A DNA stretch of 64,000 nucleotides from Rahnella sp. AA (lineage in GTDB: Bacteria; Pseudomonadota; Gammaproteobacteria; Enterobacterales; Enterobacteriaceae), in NCBI RefSeq assembly GCF_002834385.1, contig NZ_PITQ01000009.1, forward strand, positions 1-64,000, read 5' to 3'. The first letter of the stretch is position 1; the number at the start of each line of letters is the position of its first letter. Positions 1-7,897 of this stretch are shown here, piece after piece. The notes under the pieces were generated by a model. That model was not told the origin of the DNA and made no database searches. It saw only the letters and a program-made list of their open reading frames with translations. The translations under genes and the position numbers were made by a program.

Positions 1-31
1 CGAGTTCTTTCTGGCTCATGGTGACCAACAT
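1..31 (-). CDS. 5' end of an ISNCY-like transposase gene (cut by window edge)
   Basis: Only the first ten codons are inside the window. They read MLVTMSQKEL, which I recognise as the usual N-terminus of ISNCY-family transposases of enterobacteria. A CAGGAG ribosome binding site lies about 10 bases before the ATG at 31; an in-frame ATG at 19 is a second possible start. The repeats at 79-120, between the gene and unique DNA, fit the end of the same insertion sequence. Too little is visible to say whether the transposase is intact. Confidence 0.55.
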   Translation of the reverse strand, partial: MLVTMSQKEL

Positions 32-78
32 AATAGTGATACTCCTGGCTGCCTGAATAAGAACAGGCTAACCGGAGT

Positions 79-120
79 ACGACATTTTAACTTTGCTAAA
101 ACACGACATTATCGCTTTGC
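79..120. repeat. Direct repeats at the presumed IS end
   Basis: The octamer ACGACATT occurs at 79-86 and 103-110, each followed ten bases later by CTTTGC, so two 18-base units repeat with a 24-base period. Subterminal tandem motifs of this kind upstream of the transposase are what one expects for transposase binding sites at the end of an ISNCY-type element. The exact outer boundary and target duplication cannot be set, because the other end is outside the window. Confidence 0.5.
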
Positions 121-221
121 ACTAACATATAAGGTACGCATAATGTATATTATGTTAAATAGGATATCAATCCACGCACCCGTCACCAATCCACCGTCTC
201 GCCTGTCGTTCCATTTCTTTT

Positions 222-584
222 TCATGACTCTTCGTCTGCATTTTGATCTTCAATATCGCCATAATGCACGGCCAACCAGATTGTAATTTCATCTGCGACT
301 GTCCACTCCACGCGGTGTTTGCATAACGCCGGAATGTTGATGCAGTCACCGGCGTACATTACCCGCACCTGCGTTTCGTTTTCAATTCGCAAACCGGCTG
401 AACCTTGCAGAACCGTGACCCACTCGCTTTGTTTCTGGCAATACCAGAAATCAGGCGGAGTTGCCTGTCCGGTCGAAACAATTCTCTCGATACGCATGCC
501 AGGAATGTTTAACAGCGCGTCGAAGGTTTCGCTTTCCTGCGCACTGGCAGTAACCGGTAAACCGGCGAATAAATTAGACAGCAT
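222..584 (-). CDS. Small cupin-domain protein
   Basis: A protein of about 120 residues with a single cupin fold. A central stretch, EWVTVLQGSAGLRIE, is followed by GDCINIPALCKHRVEW, matching the two conserved cupin motifs, with one His in the second motif. The start at 584 is chosen because AAGGAG lies seven bases upstream; a longer in-frame reading from 620 lacks such a site. The substrate is unknown. Small stand-alone cupins of this type are often annotated as phosphoribosylaminoimidazole-carboxylase-like or metal-binding proteins without a proven role. It is co-oriented with emtA but separated from it by a stem-loop at 629-685, so it probably has its own promoter or depends on read-through. 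Confidence 0.75.
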   Translation of the reverse strand: MLSNLFAGLPVTASAQESETFDALLNIPGMRIERIVSTGQATPPDFWYCQKQSEWVTVLQGSAGLRIENETQVRVMYAGDCINIPALCKHRVEWTVADEITIWLAVHYGDIEDQNADEES

Positions 585-628
585 GCGGACTCTCCTTTCG
601 GCGGATTTCAGCCAGTACAAACTGACAA

Positions 629-685
629 CGCTACGTGAATTCTAAATTTCTGGCAGTACCATAATGCTGCAGAATTCACGTAGCG
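629..685. repeat. 15-bp perfect inverted repeat (stem-loop)
   Basis: CGCTACGTGAATTCT at 629-643 is the exact reverse complement of 671-685, with 27 bases between. It lies just downstream of emtA and upstream of the cupin gene. On the minus strand the stem is followed by TTGTCAGTTT, a poor U-tract, so it is not a textbook terminator. It could be an mRNA-end hairpin, a protein-binding palindrome or a small mobile palindromic unit. Confidence 0.8.
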
Positions 686-710
686 CATTCTTCATTTTGG
701 CCGGTTTTAG

Positions 711-1316
711 CTATAACCCGGCATAGGCCTTTTCGACTTTCGCCATATATCTGGGTGCCTGCGGTGCCGGATGATATTGACGGACATGCCAGTTAAAGGC
801 TTCCGGAGTCAGCTGGTTGATCATCTGAATTGCCGTCTGACGATTTGCGGAGAATGTCCGCAATAAAGCACCGGCACCGTTGGCATAAGCGACTTCGGTT
901 GCGTAGCGACGCGTCAGCGGATCGTTGATCCAGTTTAATTGCTGATGCTGTAATCCGCTCAGATATGCTGTGCCCAAATCAATGTTGGTTTCCGGGTCAT
1001 GCAATTGTCTGTCACTCGGACAACCACGTTTTCCTTTATACCGGTATGCATCACAGCCGCTGGTTGACGCTTTAAGCTGCATCAGTCCGATGGCATTCGA
1101 CGGGCTGACGGCGTCCGGATTGTAGCTGGACTCAACCTGGATGATTGCTTTAATCAGTTTCCGGTCGACTTTGTAATTATCGGCCGCATCTTCAATTTCA
1201 TCATCATAGGCGTAGGTATCGTATTTTTTATAATGCGTTTTGCTTGAGCAGCCCGCCAGAATCATCAGCATGATCAACAGGCTGATCCGTGACGGTTGTT
1301 TGAGTAATGAATTCAT
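711..1316 (-). CDS. emtA: Membrane-bound endo-type lytic murein transglycosylase
   Basis: 201 residues, close to the 203 of E. coli EmtA/MltE. It has a lipoprotein signal ending in LAGC (Cys23) and a goose-type lysozyme/SLT fold. The catalytic Glu is about residue 62 in IIQVESSYNP. The conserved blocks SNAIGLMQLKAS and VAYANGAGALLRTFS follow, and HPAPQAPRY lies near the C-terminus. The enzyme cleaves the glycan strands of peptidoglycan from the outer membrane side, forming 1,6-anhydromuramyl ends. It has two extra Cys residues (near GCDAYRYKGKRGC) not in the E. coli sequence as I remember it, possibly a disulfide. It is transcribed alone; a stem-loop follows the stop codon. Confidence 0.88.
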   Translation of the reverse strand: MNSLLKQPSRISLLIMLMILAGCSSKTHYKKYDTYAYDDEIEDAADNYKVDRKLIKAIIQVESSYNPDAVSPSNAIGLMQLKASTSGCDAYRYKGKRGCPSDRQLHDPETNIDLGTAYLSGLQHQQLNWINDPLTRRYATEVAYANGAGALLRTFSANRQTAIQMINQLTPEAFNWHVRQYHPAPQAPRYMAKVEKAYAGL

Positions 1317-1515
1317 GAAATCTCACGGTTGAATGCGTCATTTTAAACGCTGACAAGATACTCTTAACGTCATTGAGTATCATGGTTTAATTGAATTTTT
1401 TCACATTTCGCGTGTGCCAAAAATGCGCAATACTAGCTCTCTGCCGTTTTCTCTTTCACCGGCTTCGCCAGAAAGGCGTGTTGACTTATTTAATACAGAT
1501 TGTATTTTTAATGCC

Positions 1516-2493
1516 ATGACAACATTTTTAATTATCGTCCCCGACGGGGGCATGTTATTCGAAGCGGCAGGTATCGCTGACATCCTCATGCAGGCGAACC
1601 GGCTGTTGCCAAAAGATTCCCAGACGCCCTCCTATCAGGTCACGGTTGCCACCACGCAACCGCACCGGGTGGTCCATGGTGTCTCCGGTTTGAACTTGCT
1701 GGCCGATCATCGCCTCTGTGATCTCGACCCCAAACTTCCCCGTGACACCATTATGATCACCGGTAAGGGGCTGACTGAAGAAGAAGGTTCGCACGTTGTG
1801 AGCTGGTTGCGACAAGCTGCGCCTCATGCCCGCCGCGTGGTATCCATTTGCGGTGGCGCAATGTTGCTGGCTAAAAGCGGCCTCCTGAACGGTCGGCATG
1901 CCACCACTCACTGGCGGTTGCTTGATACTTTGCAGGCCGAGTTTCCACAAGTGACTGTGGAACGCGGCCCTATGTATGTTCAGGATGGCCCGATATGGAC
2001 ATCCGGCGGCGTCAGCTCTGGCTTTGATCTCACCCTTGCCCTGGTTGAAGATGATTTTGGCTTTAGCCTGGCCAGAGATGTTGCCCAGGATTTAGTGATG
2101 TTTCTCCGGCGTCCGGGTGGACAGGCACAATTCAGCCGCTATCTTTTAAATCAGGCAAGTGACGGCCCTATCCGTGAACTGCAATCCTGGCTTTCGGAGA
2201 ATCTCAGCGGCGATTTATCAGTGGAAAATCTGGCTGAGCGTGTCGCGATGAGCCCGCGGAATTTCACGCGAGTCTTTACCCGCGAAACGGGAATAACACC
2301 GGCTAAATATGTCGAAGAAGTACGGCTCAGTGCTGCCAGACGGTTGCTTGAGCAAACGAAGCAAAGCATCGGGCAAATCGCGATCACCACCGGCTTTGGC
2401 GGCGGCCTGAATTTACGCCGTGTTTTTGAAAGAAATCTGCAACTGACCCCTAAAGAATACAGAGAGCGCTTTTGCCCACGCGTGTTGGCGTAA
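1516..2493 (+). CDS. GlxA-family AraC-type transcriptional regulator
   Basis: About 325 residues. The N-terminal half is a DJ-1/PfpI-like domain (FLIIVPDGGMLFEAAGIADI, then the nucleophile-elbow segment SICGGAMLLAKSGLL). The last 100 residues are an AraC double helix-turn-helix (LAERVAMSPRNFTRVFTRET, then IAITTGFGGGLNLRRVF). Such proteins are DNA-binding activators whose DJ-1 domain senses a small molecule. The start at the ATG at 1516 gives the family N-terminus; an in-frame GTG at 1414 would add 34 unconvincing residues. It ends 78 bases before the GAPDH gene on the same strand and may control it, but this is inference from position only. Confidence 0.82.
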   Translation: MTTFLIIVPDGGMLFEAAGIADILMQANRLLPKDSQTPSYQVTVATTQPHRVVHGVSGLNLLADHRLCDLDPKLPRDTIMITGKGLTEEEGSHVVSWLRQAAPHARRVVSICGGAMLLAKSGLLNGRHATTHWRLLDTLQAEFPQVTVERGPMYVQDGPIWTSGGVSSGFDLTLALVEDDFGFSLARDVAQDLVMFLRRPGGQAQFSRYLLNQASDGPIRELQSWLSENLSGDLSVENLAERVAMSPRNFTRVFTRETGITPAKYVEEVRLSAARRLLEQTKQSIGQIAITTGFGGGLNLRRVFERNLQLTPKEYRERFCPRVLA

Positions 2494-2571
2494 ATTGATT
2501 CTTTATTGTCATTTACGCCATATTCCCATCGGACTACAGTAATCACAAGTCAGATAACTAAGGAGTTCGTC

Positions 2572-3582
2572 ATGGTCAAAGTAGGTATCAATGGATTCGG
2601 CAGGATTGGACGGAATGTTTTGCGTGCTGCACTCGGCCGCAATGATTTCCAGGTGGTGGCAATTAATGATCTTACCGACAGTAAGACACTGGCCCATCTT
2701 CTGAAATATGATTCCCTTTCTGGCACCTTACAAGCCAGCGTCGAAGCGGGCGAAGGTCAGCTTTTGGTCGATGGCAAAGCAGTCCGTGTGTTCTCCGAAA
2801 GGGATCCGGCAGCGATTCCCTGGAGCAGCGTGGGTGTGGATATTGTGATTGAAGCGACAGGCTTTTTCACTGAAAAAACCAAAGCGGAAGTGCATATCAC
2901 CAAAGGGGGCGCCAAACGCGTCATCATCTCTGCCCCAGCTAAAAATGACGATATTACCATCGTAATGGGCGTCAATGACGGCCAATACGATCCCGCTAAA
3001 CACAAAGTAGTCAGCAACGGCAGTTGCACCACTAATGGCCTGGCCCCTGCGGCGCAGGTCCTGCATCAGACCTTCGGGATTGAGCATGGTCTGATGAATA
3101 CCACGCATGCTTATACCAACAGCCAGGCGCTGCATGACCAGCCAGAAAAAGATTTGCGCGGAGCACGTGCCGCAGCCGTTTCAATTGTTCCGTATTCAAG
3201 CGGCGCGGCAAAAGCGATCGGGAAAGTTATCCCTGAGCTGGATGGACGTATGACCGGTTATTCACTGCGCGTGCCGGTTCCGGTCGTGTCGATTGTGGAT
3301 TTAACCGTAAACCTGAAACGTGAAGCGACCGTTGAAGAAATTAACGCGGCGTTCCGTAAAGCAGCAGAATCTGGCCCGCTTAAAGGAATTCTCGGTTACA
3401 GCGAAGAACCGCTGGTTTCGAGTGATTACCGCGGTGACCCGCGTTCTTCCATTGTTGACGGACTTTCAACGCTGGTTATCGGCGGTAAGCTGGTCAAGAT
3501 TTTGGCCTGGTATGATAACGAATGGGGCTTCTCAAACCGTCTGGTTGACCTGGCCCTGCTGATGGAAAAACGTGGATTATAA
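2572..3582 (+). CDS. Type I glyceraldehyde-3-phosphate dehydrogenase, second isozyme
   Basis: 336 residues, a full-length phosphorylating GAPDH. It shows the NAD-binding GINGFGRIGR, Asp33 (NAD preference), catalytic Cys152 in SCTTN, His179 in NTTHAY, and C-terminal YDNEWGFSNR. The usual second cysteine of SCTTNC is replaced by Gly156 (SCTTNG). The sequence is more like GapB/auxiliary GAPDHs than the very conserved enterobacterial GapA. The start at 2572 has AAGGAG upstream; a longer reading from 2506 is not needed. It sits directly behind a GlxA-type regulator and ends in a strong terminator, so it is the only structural gene of this unit. Replacement of the second Cys could affect sensitivity to thiol-directed inhibitors; that is a guess. 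Confidence 0.9.
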   Translation: MVKVGINGFGRIGRNVLRAALGRNDFQVVAINDLTDSKTLAHLLKYDSLSGTLQASVEAGEGQLLVDGKAVRVFSERDPAAIPWSSVGVDIVIEATGFFTEKTKAEVHITKGGAKRVIISAPAKNDDITIVMGVNDGQYDPAKHKVVSNGSCTTNGLAPAAQVLHQTFGIEHGLMNTTHAYTNSQALHDQPEKDLRGARAAAVSIVPYSSGAAKAIGKVIPELDGRMTGYSLRVPVPVVSIVDLTVNLKREATVEEINAAFRKAAESGPLKGILGYSEEPLVSSDYRGDPRSSIVDGLSTLVIGGKLVKILAWYDNEWGFSNRLVDLALLMEKRGL

Positions 3583-3613
3583 CCCCCCTTTTCCTGCCTG
3601 AGTTTGTTAGCTG

Positions 3614-3640
3614 ACACCGCCCTATGGCGGTGTTTTCTCT
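3614..3640 (+). terminator. Rho-independent terminator of the GAPDH gene
   Basis: A perfect 8-bp stem, ACACCGCC/GGCGGTGT, with a CTAT loop, followed by TTTCTCT. Confidence 0.85.
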
Positions 3641-3734
3641 GAAGGTTCAGACAGGTAAATGGTTTATAAAGCAAACTGTATGTTGTAACTAAAGCCGCAG
3701 GAGTTACTACGTTTAGTATGACCCAAAGCTAAAA

Positions 3735-4148
3735 TCATTCTTCCTGCGGGCCTATTTTCATAAATGGGTTATACGCTATTTCCCAGAGATGTCCGTCAGG
3801 ATCGGCGAAATATCCGGAATATCCGCCCCAGAAAACTTTTTGCCCTGGTTTTATCAGTTTTCCACCCGCCCTGACGGCTTGCGCTAAAATATCATCCACT
3901 TTCGCTTCGCTGGCGACAGTCTGGGCCAGCGCCATGCCGCGAAACCCTTGGCCGCCCGGGCTGACCAGTGCATCTTTTGCCAGTTCATCCCAGGGGAATA
4001 AAGATAACCACGCCCCCGCCAGTTCAAAAAAGCTGACGCCTTCAGAATCAATCGCGACCTTAGGAAACCCAAGTCCCCGCTGGTAAAACTCCGTTGCAAC
4101 GGCTAAATCTTTAACGCCCAGGGTAATCATGTTGATGACGGGTTGCAT
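3735..4148 (-). CDS. VOC-family (glyoxalase/dioxygenase fold) protein
   Basis: 137 residues with two beta-alpha-beta-beta-beta half-modules. The N-terminus ITLGVKDLAVATEFYQRGLGF and the C-terminus GYFADPDGHLWEIAYNP are the usual VOC signatures, with the Glu of LWEI as one metal ligand. Members include glyoxalases, fosfomycin- or bleomycin-resistance proteins and ring-cleavage dioxygenases, so the substrate cannot be given. GGAGGAG lies just before the ATG. It is monocistronic and divergent from the MarR gene. Confidence 0.8.
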   Translation of the reverse strand: MQPVINMITLGVKDLAVATEFYQRGLGFPKVAIDSEGVSFFELAGAWLSLFPWDELAKDALVSPGGQGFRGMALAQTVASEAKVDDILAQAVRAGGKLIKPGQKVFWGGYSGYFADPDGHLWEIAYNPFMKIGPQEE

Positions 4149-4374
4149 GAGAGCTCCTCCAGAATTTTAAGATTGTTTTTGCATGGTTAACGGTTACGCC
4201 AAAACAGATTACCGCAGGTCGATAGCGCTGCGCGGAAATAAATGCTGAATCTGGAAGGGACTTCCACTTGTCTCAAAATGTTAATGGAGACCTCCCTTTT
4301 CTGGTAAATGTTGCACATCGTGCTACTCTGACGCCACTGTAAAATCTGCTTACGCCCGACAATGAGGATCCCCT

Positions 4375-4833
4375 TTGACCACATTACGCCGCCGTCCGGA
4401 AGCAACCTCTCCTACTGTCCGTTTTTTACCGGAAACTATTCATATTGGCCGTCAGTTGCGTACCTATTGCGATGCACGGTTTAAAACCATCGGGCTGACG
4501 CTGGCCCGCGGGCAAGTGCTATTACATCTGGAAGCCGCCAGTGGCCGGCTGCCACAGGGCGAACTGACCGCTTTACTGGAAGTTGAGCACCCTACGGCCA
4601 TCCGCCTGTTTGACAGCCTGGCTGAACTTGGCCTGCTGGAGCGCTGCCCCGGGGAAACAGACCGTCGCTCAAAAGAGATCAAACTGACGGAAGCTGGCAC
4701 CGAGCTGGCTAACCAGGTCCGGCGTATGACAGACGATATTCTCATCCGCGTCATGGAAGGTATTCCGAAAGAAAATGTGGATATCGCCCGTGGCGTTCTT
4801 GCCTGTATTACCGCCAATATCGCCGCACTTTAA
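4375..4833 (+). CDS. MarR-family transcriptional regulator
   Basis: 152 residues with a winged helix (LTLARGQVLLHLEAASG, LPQGELTALLEVEHPTAIRL, RCPGETDRRSKEIKLTEAG); the DRRSKEIKLT wing is diagnostic. The start is TTG at 4375 with GAGG 8 bases upstream, as no ATG fits. It precedes an MFS/HlyD efflux pair on the same strand and most likely represses it through the palindrome at 4974-4987. The family normally responds to phenolic or other amphipathic toxic compounds. Confidence 0.85.
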   Translation: MTTLRRRPEATSPTVRFLPETIHIGRQLRTYCDARFKTIGLTLARGQVLLHLEAASGRLPQGELTALLEVEHPTAIRLFDSLAELGLLERCPGETDRRSKEIKLTEAGTELANQVRRMTDDILIRVMEGIPKENVDIARGVLACITANIAAL

Positions 4834-4973
4834 GTGGCGTTTTCTTTCCTCTGAGCCCGTTTTCACCGCGATTAATCACTTTCGTGACTGATTAGTTATT
4901 CGCTATTTACGTCTGTAAATATCACCAATATGAATAATTGAGCTAGACACATCTGAAATGCCTTATTACATTA

Positions 4974-4987
4974 TGTAGCTAGCTACA
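4974..4987. promoter_or_regulatory. 14-bp palindrome, likely MarR operator
   Basis: TGTAGCTAGCTACA is a perfect palindrome centred 40 bases before the ATG of the MFS gene. Its size and symmetry suit a MarR dimer. I found no second copy in front of the MarR gene itself. Confidence 0.55.
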
Positions 4988-5020
4988 AACTCGTTAAGTA
5001 ACGACTAACAAGGCAACGCG

Positions 5021-6757
5021 ATGACGACGGGTTCTGATTCAGATGTCCGGCAGGATGCCGGTGAATTATCAACACGGGATGCTTCATCACAAAAAGCGGT
5101 ATCTCCACAGCCTGAAGCACCAAAAAATGCGACGATCCCAACGTCACAACACCATCCTTTTGCTGTGCAGGTCAGCAACTGGCTCTGGCAATTTCCGCGC
5201 CTGCGGATAGCGGTCTATGCGCTGGCCTCGCTGATTATCGGCATGACTCAGGGGCTGGGAATTAATCTGGTCAGCTCTAATTTGCCGGGCATTCAGGGCT
5301 CACTGGGTATTTCAAACGTAGAAAGTTACTGGCTGGTTGCGGCTTACACGGCGACCAGCGTGACGGGCACTATTTTGCTGTACAAAATCCGCACCCAGTT
5401 TGGTTTTCGGCGTTTCGGCGAGTATGGCCTGCTGTTTTTTGCGGTCGCATCCCTGGCACAAACCTTCACGCATGATTTTCAGACGGCGCTGGCCGTGCGT
5501 GCGGTAATGGGTTTTGCCATGGCATCACTCGGCCCGCTGGCGTTATTTTATATGTTTGAGATCTTTCCGCCTGCCCGAAAGCTGACGGCAGGGTTGTGTT
5601 TTGGCCTGGCAGGCAGCCAGATCGCCCTGCCGGTTTCACGCATTATTTCCCCACATCTGTTAGACCTCGGGCACTGGCATCAGCTGACTACTCTGGAGTC
5701 AGGTCTTTCGCTGATTTGCCTGGCAATTATCTGGATCCTGCCACTGACCCACCCGCCACGGGTGAAAGTGTTTGAGCGCACCGACTGGATCAGTTATCCG
5801 CTTATTGCCACGGCGGTGGCCTGTATGTCTGTCGTGCTGACGATGGGCCGCTATTACTGGTGGCAGGAAAAAGACTGGATTGGCGAGGTACTGGTGGTGG
5901 GGATTATTGCGCTGACGCTGTCTTTCATGGTCGAACTGAAACGCAAGAATCCGATCATCGATTTACGCTGGCTGATGACGCCAGAAATGCTGCTGTTTAC
6001 TGGTTCGATGCTATTTATACGCATGCTGTTGTCAGAGCAAACCACCGGCATGGTCGGATTTCTCAATCTGGTCGGGTTGCTCAATGATCAACTGGTCACC
6101 CTGTTTTGCGTCATTCTGGGAGCAACACTGGCGGGTCTGGTGGTGGTCAGCATCATTCACAAGGCCAACCGGATTGTTTATATCCATTTGTTTTCCATCG
6201 CATTGATAGCCGTGGCGTCACTCATGGATGCTAATTCCACCGTGGATACCCGCCCTGAGCAGTTTTATATGACACAGGGGATGATCGCTTTTGCCGGCGC
6301 GATATTTTTGCCGACCTCGCTGTGGCTCGGCTTTATCAGAGCCTTGCAGTTTGGCCAGAGCCAGATCATCAGCTTTATTCTGGTGTTTCTTTCGACCCAG
6401 AACGTCGGTGCACAGGTCGGCAGCGCATTTCTCGGCACCATTCAGGTTCTGCGGGAAAAGTTTCACTCCAGCACGCTGGTGGAGAACATCACGCTGCAAA
6501 ACCCGCTGGTGGTTGAAAGAGTCAACCAGTACAGCCACTTGCTGAAACCCGTACTCAGTGACAATACGCAGCTGAGCGCCGAGGGGCTGGCTCAGTTAAG
6601 TCAGAAAGTGACTCAGCAGGCCGGATTGCTGGCATACAACGATGTATTCAGAGTGGTTTTCTATCTGTCTTTGGGCTGTTTTGCCATCCTGGTGGCACAT
6701 ATTATTGTCGGACGGATCCAGACGAAGAAACGTGCAACTGCTGAAGCAGTCGCATAA
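5021..6757 (+). CDS. MFS multidrug efflux transporter, DHA2 (EmrB-like), 14 TM
   Basis: 578 residues. A hydrophilic N-terminus of about 55 residues is followed by many hydrophobic segments as in 14-TM drug:H+ antiporters, and the polar loop VRAVMGFAMASLGPLALFYM resembles motif C. A long periplasmic loop lies before the last segment. The next gene encodes the matching HlyD/EmrA-type adaptor, so together with a TolC-like channel elsewhere it should form a tripartite exporter. The gene order (MarR, MFS, HlyD) differs from emrRAB, where the adaptor comes first. AAGG lies 10 bases before the start. The substrate is unknown. Confidence 0.85.
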   Translation: MTTGSDSDVRQDAGELSTRDASSQKAVSPQPEAPKNATIPTSQHHPFAVQVSNWLWQFPRLRIAVYALASLIIGMTQGLGINLVSSNLPGIQGSLGISNVESYWLVAAYTATSVTGTILLYKIRTQFGFRRFGEYGLLFFAVASLAQTFTHDFQTALAVRAVMGFAMASLGPLALFYMFEIFPPARKLTAGLCFGLAGSQIALPVSRIISPHLLDLGHWHQLTTLESGLSLICLAIIWILPLTHPPRVKVFERTDWISYPLIATAVACMSVVLTMGRYYWWQEKDWIGEVLVVGIIALTLSFMVELKRKNPIIDLRWLMTPEMLLFTGSMLFIRMLLSEQTTGMVGFLNLVGLLNDQLVTLFCVILGATLAGLVVVSIIHKANRIVYIHLFSIALIAVASLMDANSTVDTRPEQFYMTQGMIAFAGAIFLPTSLWLGFIRALQFGQSQIISFILVFLSTQNVGAQVGSAFLGTIQVLREKFHSSTLVENITLQNPLVVERVNQYSHLLKPVLSDNTQLSAEGLAQLSQKVTQQAGLLAYNDVFRVVFYLSLGCFAILVAHIIVGRIQTKKRATAEAVA

Positions 6758-6804
6758 GTGAATTGATTCTGTTGACGAACAAAAAGAGTAAAACGGAAAA
6801 ACTG

Positions 6805-7854
6805 ATGAAAAATATCTTTCGTTATCCCTCCATTATTGTGGTGCTTTGCCTCGGTATTATCGGGGTTATGATCGTGCTGTACAGCTGGCAATTGTTTCCT
6901 TTCAACTCCCGCGTGGAATCTACCGATAACGCTTATGTGCGCGGTAACGTCACCCTGCTGAGCCCGCAGGTTTCCGGTTATATCACGCAAGTCAAAGTGC
7001 AGGATTTTGTCCAGGTTGAAAAAGGGGATGTCCTGTTTGTGATCGACGACAGCACGTACCGGCAAGAACTTTTGCAGGCTGAAGCTGCAGCGGCACAGTC
7101 TCAGGTCACATTGCAAAATTTTGAGCAAAATCGCGCATCCAGCGCGGCCAGCCTGCAACTGGCGGAGGCAGAATTGCAAAGCGCTCAGGCCACACAAAGC
7201 AAGGCGGCGCTTGATACAGGCCGTAATGGCCCCCTGCTGGAGAAAGGTCTTGTCTCGAAAACCACCGGTGATGAACTTCATACCGCTTTACTGACGGCAC
7301 AAGCCAGTGTGGCCAAAGCCCGGGCTTCGGTGAATATTGCCCGTCAGGATCTGGCTCTGGTGGATGCCAGCAAAGCCTCGCTGGCCGCCGCACTGAAAGC
7401 CGCTCAGGCAAAGGTCGGGGTGGCTCAAATCAATTTGCAGCACACCCAGATTATTGCACCGTCTGACGGACAGCTTGGCGAAGTCAGTGCACGTCTGGGG
7501 CAATACGTCAGTGCCGGTACCCAGTTGACATCGATAACACCCAAAATGGTCTGGATCACGGCCAATTTTAAAGAGCGCCAGCTGGCAAGGATGACCGTCG
7601 GTACACCCGCTTCGTTCACGGTGGATGCGCTGAACGATCATCCGTTTAAAGGTCATGTCGTTAGAATTTCGCCTGCGGCGGGGTCAGAATTTAGCGTACT
7701 GAAAGCGGATAATGCGACGGGGAATTTCACCAAGATTTCGCAGCGTATTGCAGTACGCATTGAGCTGGATCCGGACCAACCACAGAGCGACCGGCTGCGC
7801 CCCGGCATGTCGACAATCGTCAGCGTCGACACGGCACAGGCTCCGGGCAGTTAA
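6805..7854 (+). CDS. HlyD/EmrA-family membrane fusion protein
   Basis: About 349 residues. One N-terminal membrane anchor (IIVVLCLGIIGVMIVLYSW) is followed by a lipoyl/barrel-sandwich half-motif (DNAYVRGNVTLLSPQVSGYI), a long coiled-coil hairpin rich in Ala/Gln/Leu, and the second half-motif (IIAPSDGQLGEVSARLGQYV). It is the periplasmic adaptor for the MFS pump 47 bases upstream. The ATG at 6805 was preferred over a TTG at 6763 because it starts right at the cytoplasmic edge of the anchor, although its ribosome binding site is weak. Confidence 0.87.
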   Translation: MKNIFRYPSIIVVLCLGIIGVMIVLYSWQLFPFNSRVESTDNAYVRGNVTLLSPQVSGYITQVKVQDFVQVEKGDVLFVIDDSTYRQELLQAEAAAAQSQVTLQNFEQNRASSAASLQLAEAELQSAQATQSKAALDTGRNGPLLEKGLVSKTTGDELHTALLTAQASVAKARASVNIARQDLALVDASKASLAAALKAAQAKVGVAQINLQHTQIIAPSDGQLGEVSARLGQYVSAGTQLTSITPKMVWITANFKERQLARMTVGTPASFTVDALNDHPFKGHVVRISPAAGSEFSVLKADNATGNFTKISQRIAVRIELDPDQPQSDRLRPGMSTIVSVDTAQAPGS

Positions 7855-7866
7855 AACAGGCAAAAC

Positions 7867-7892
7867 AGAATGCCGCACTGATGCGGCGTTCT
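7867..7892. terminator. Stem-loop between convergent genes
   Basis: GCCGCA-CTGA-TGCGGC, extended outward by AGAA/TTCT with one mismatch, lies between the adaptor gene and the convergent oxidoreductase gene. A short T-run follows on the plus strand, so it could end transcripts from both sides. Confidence 0.55.
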
Positions 7893-7897
7893 GCATT

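Noticed and set aside
1414-1515. Longer GlxA-type regulator beginning at GTG 1414
   Set aside because: The extra 34 residues are low in hydrophobic content and unlike the family N-terminus; the ATG at 1516 starts right at the conserved strand.
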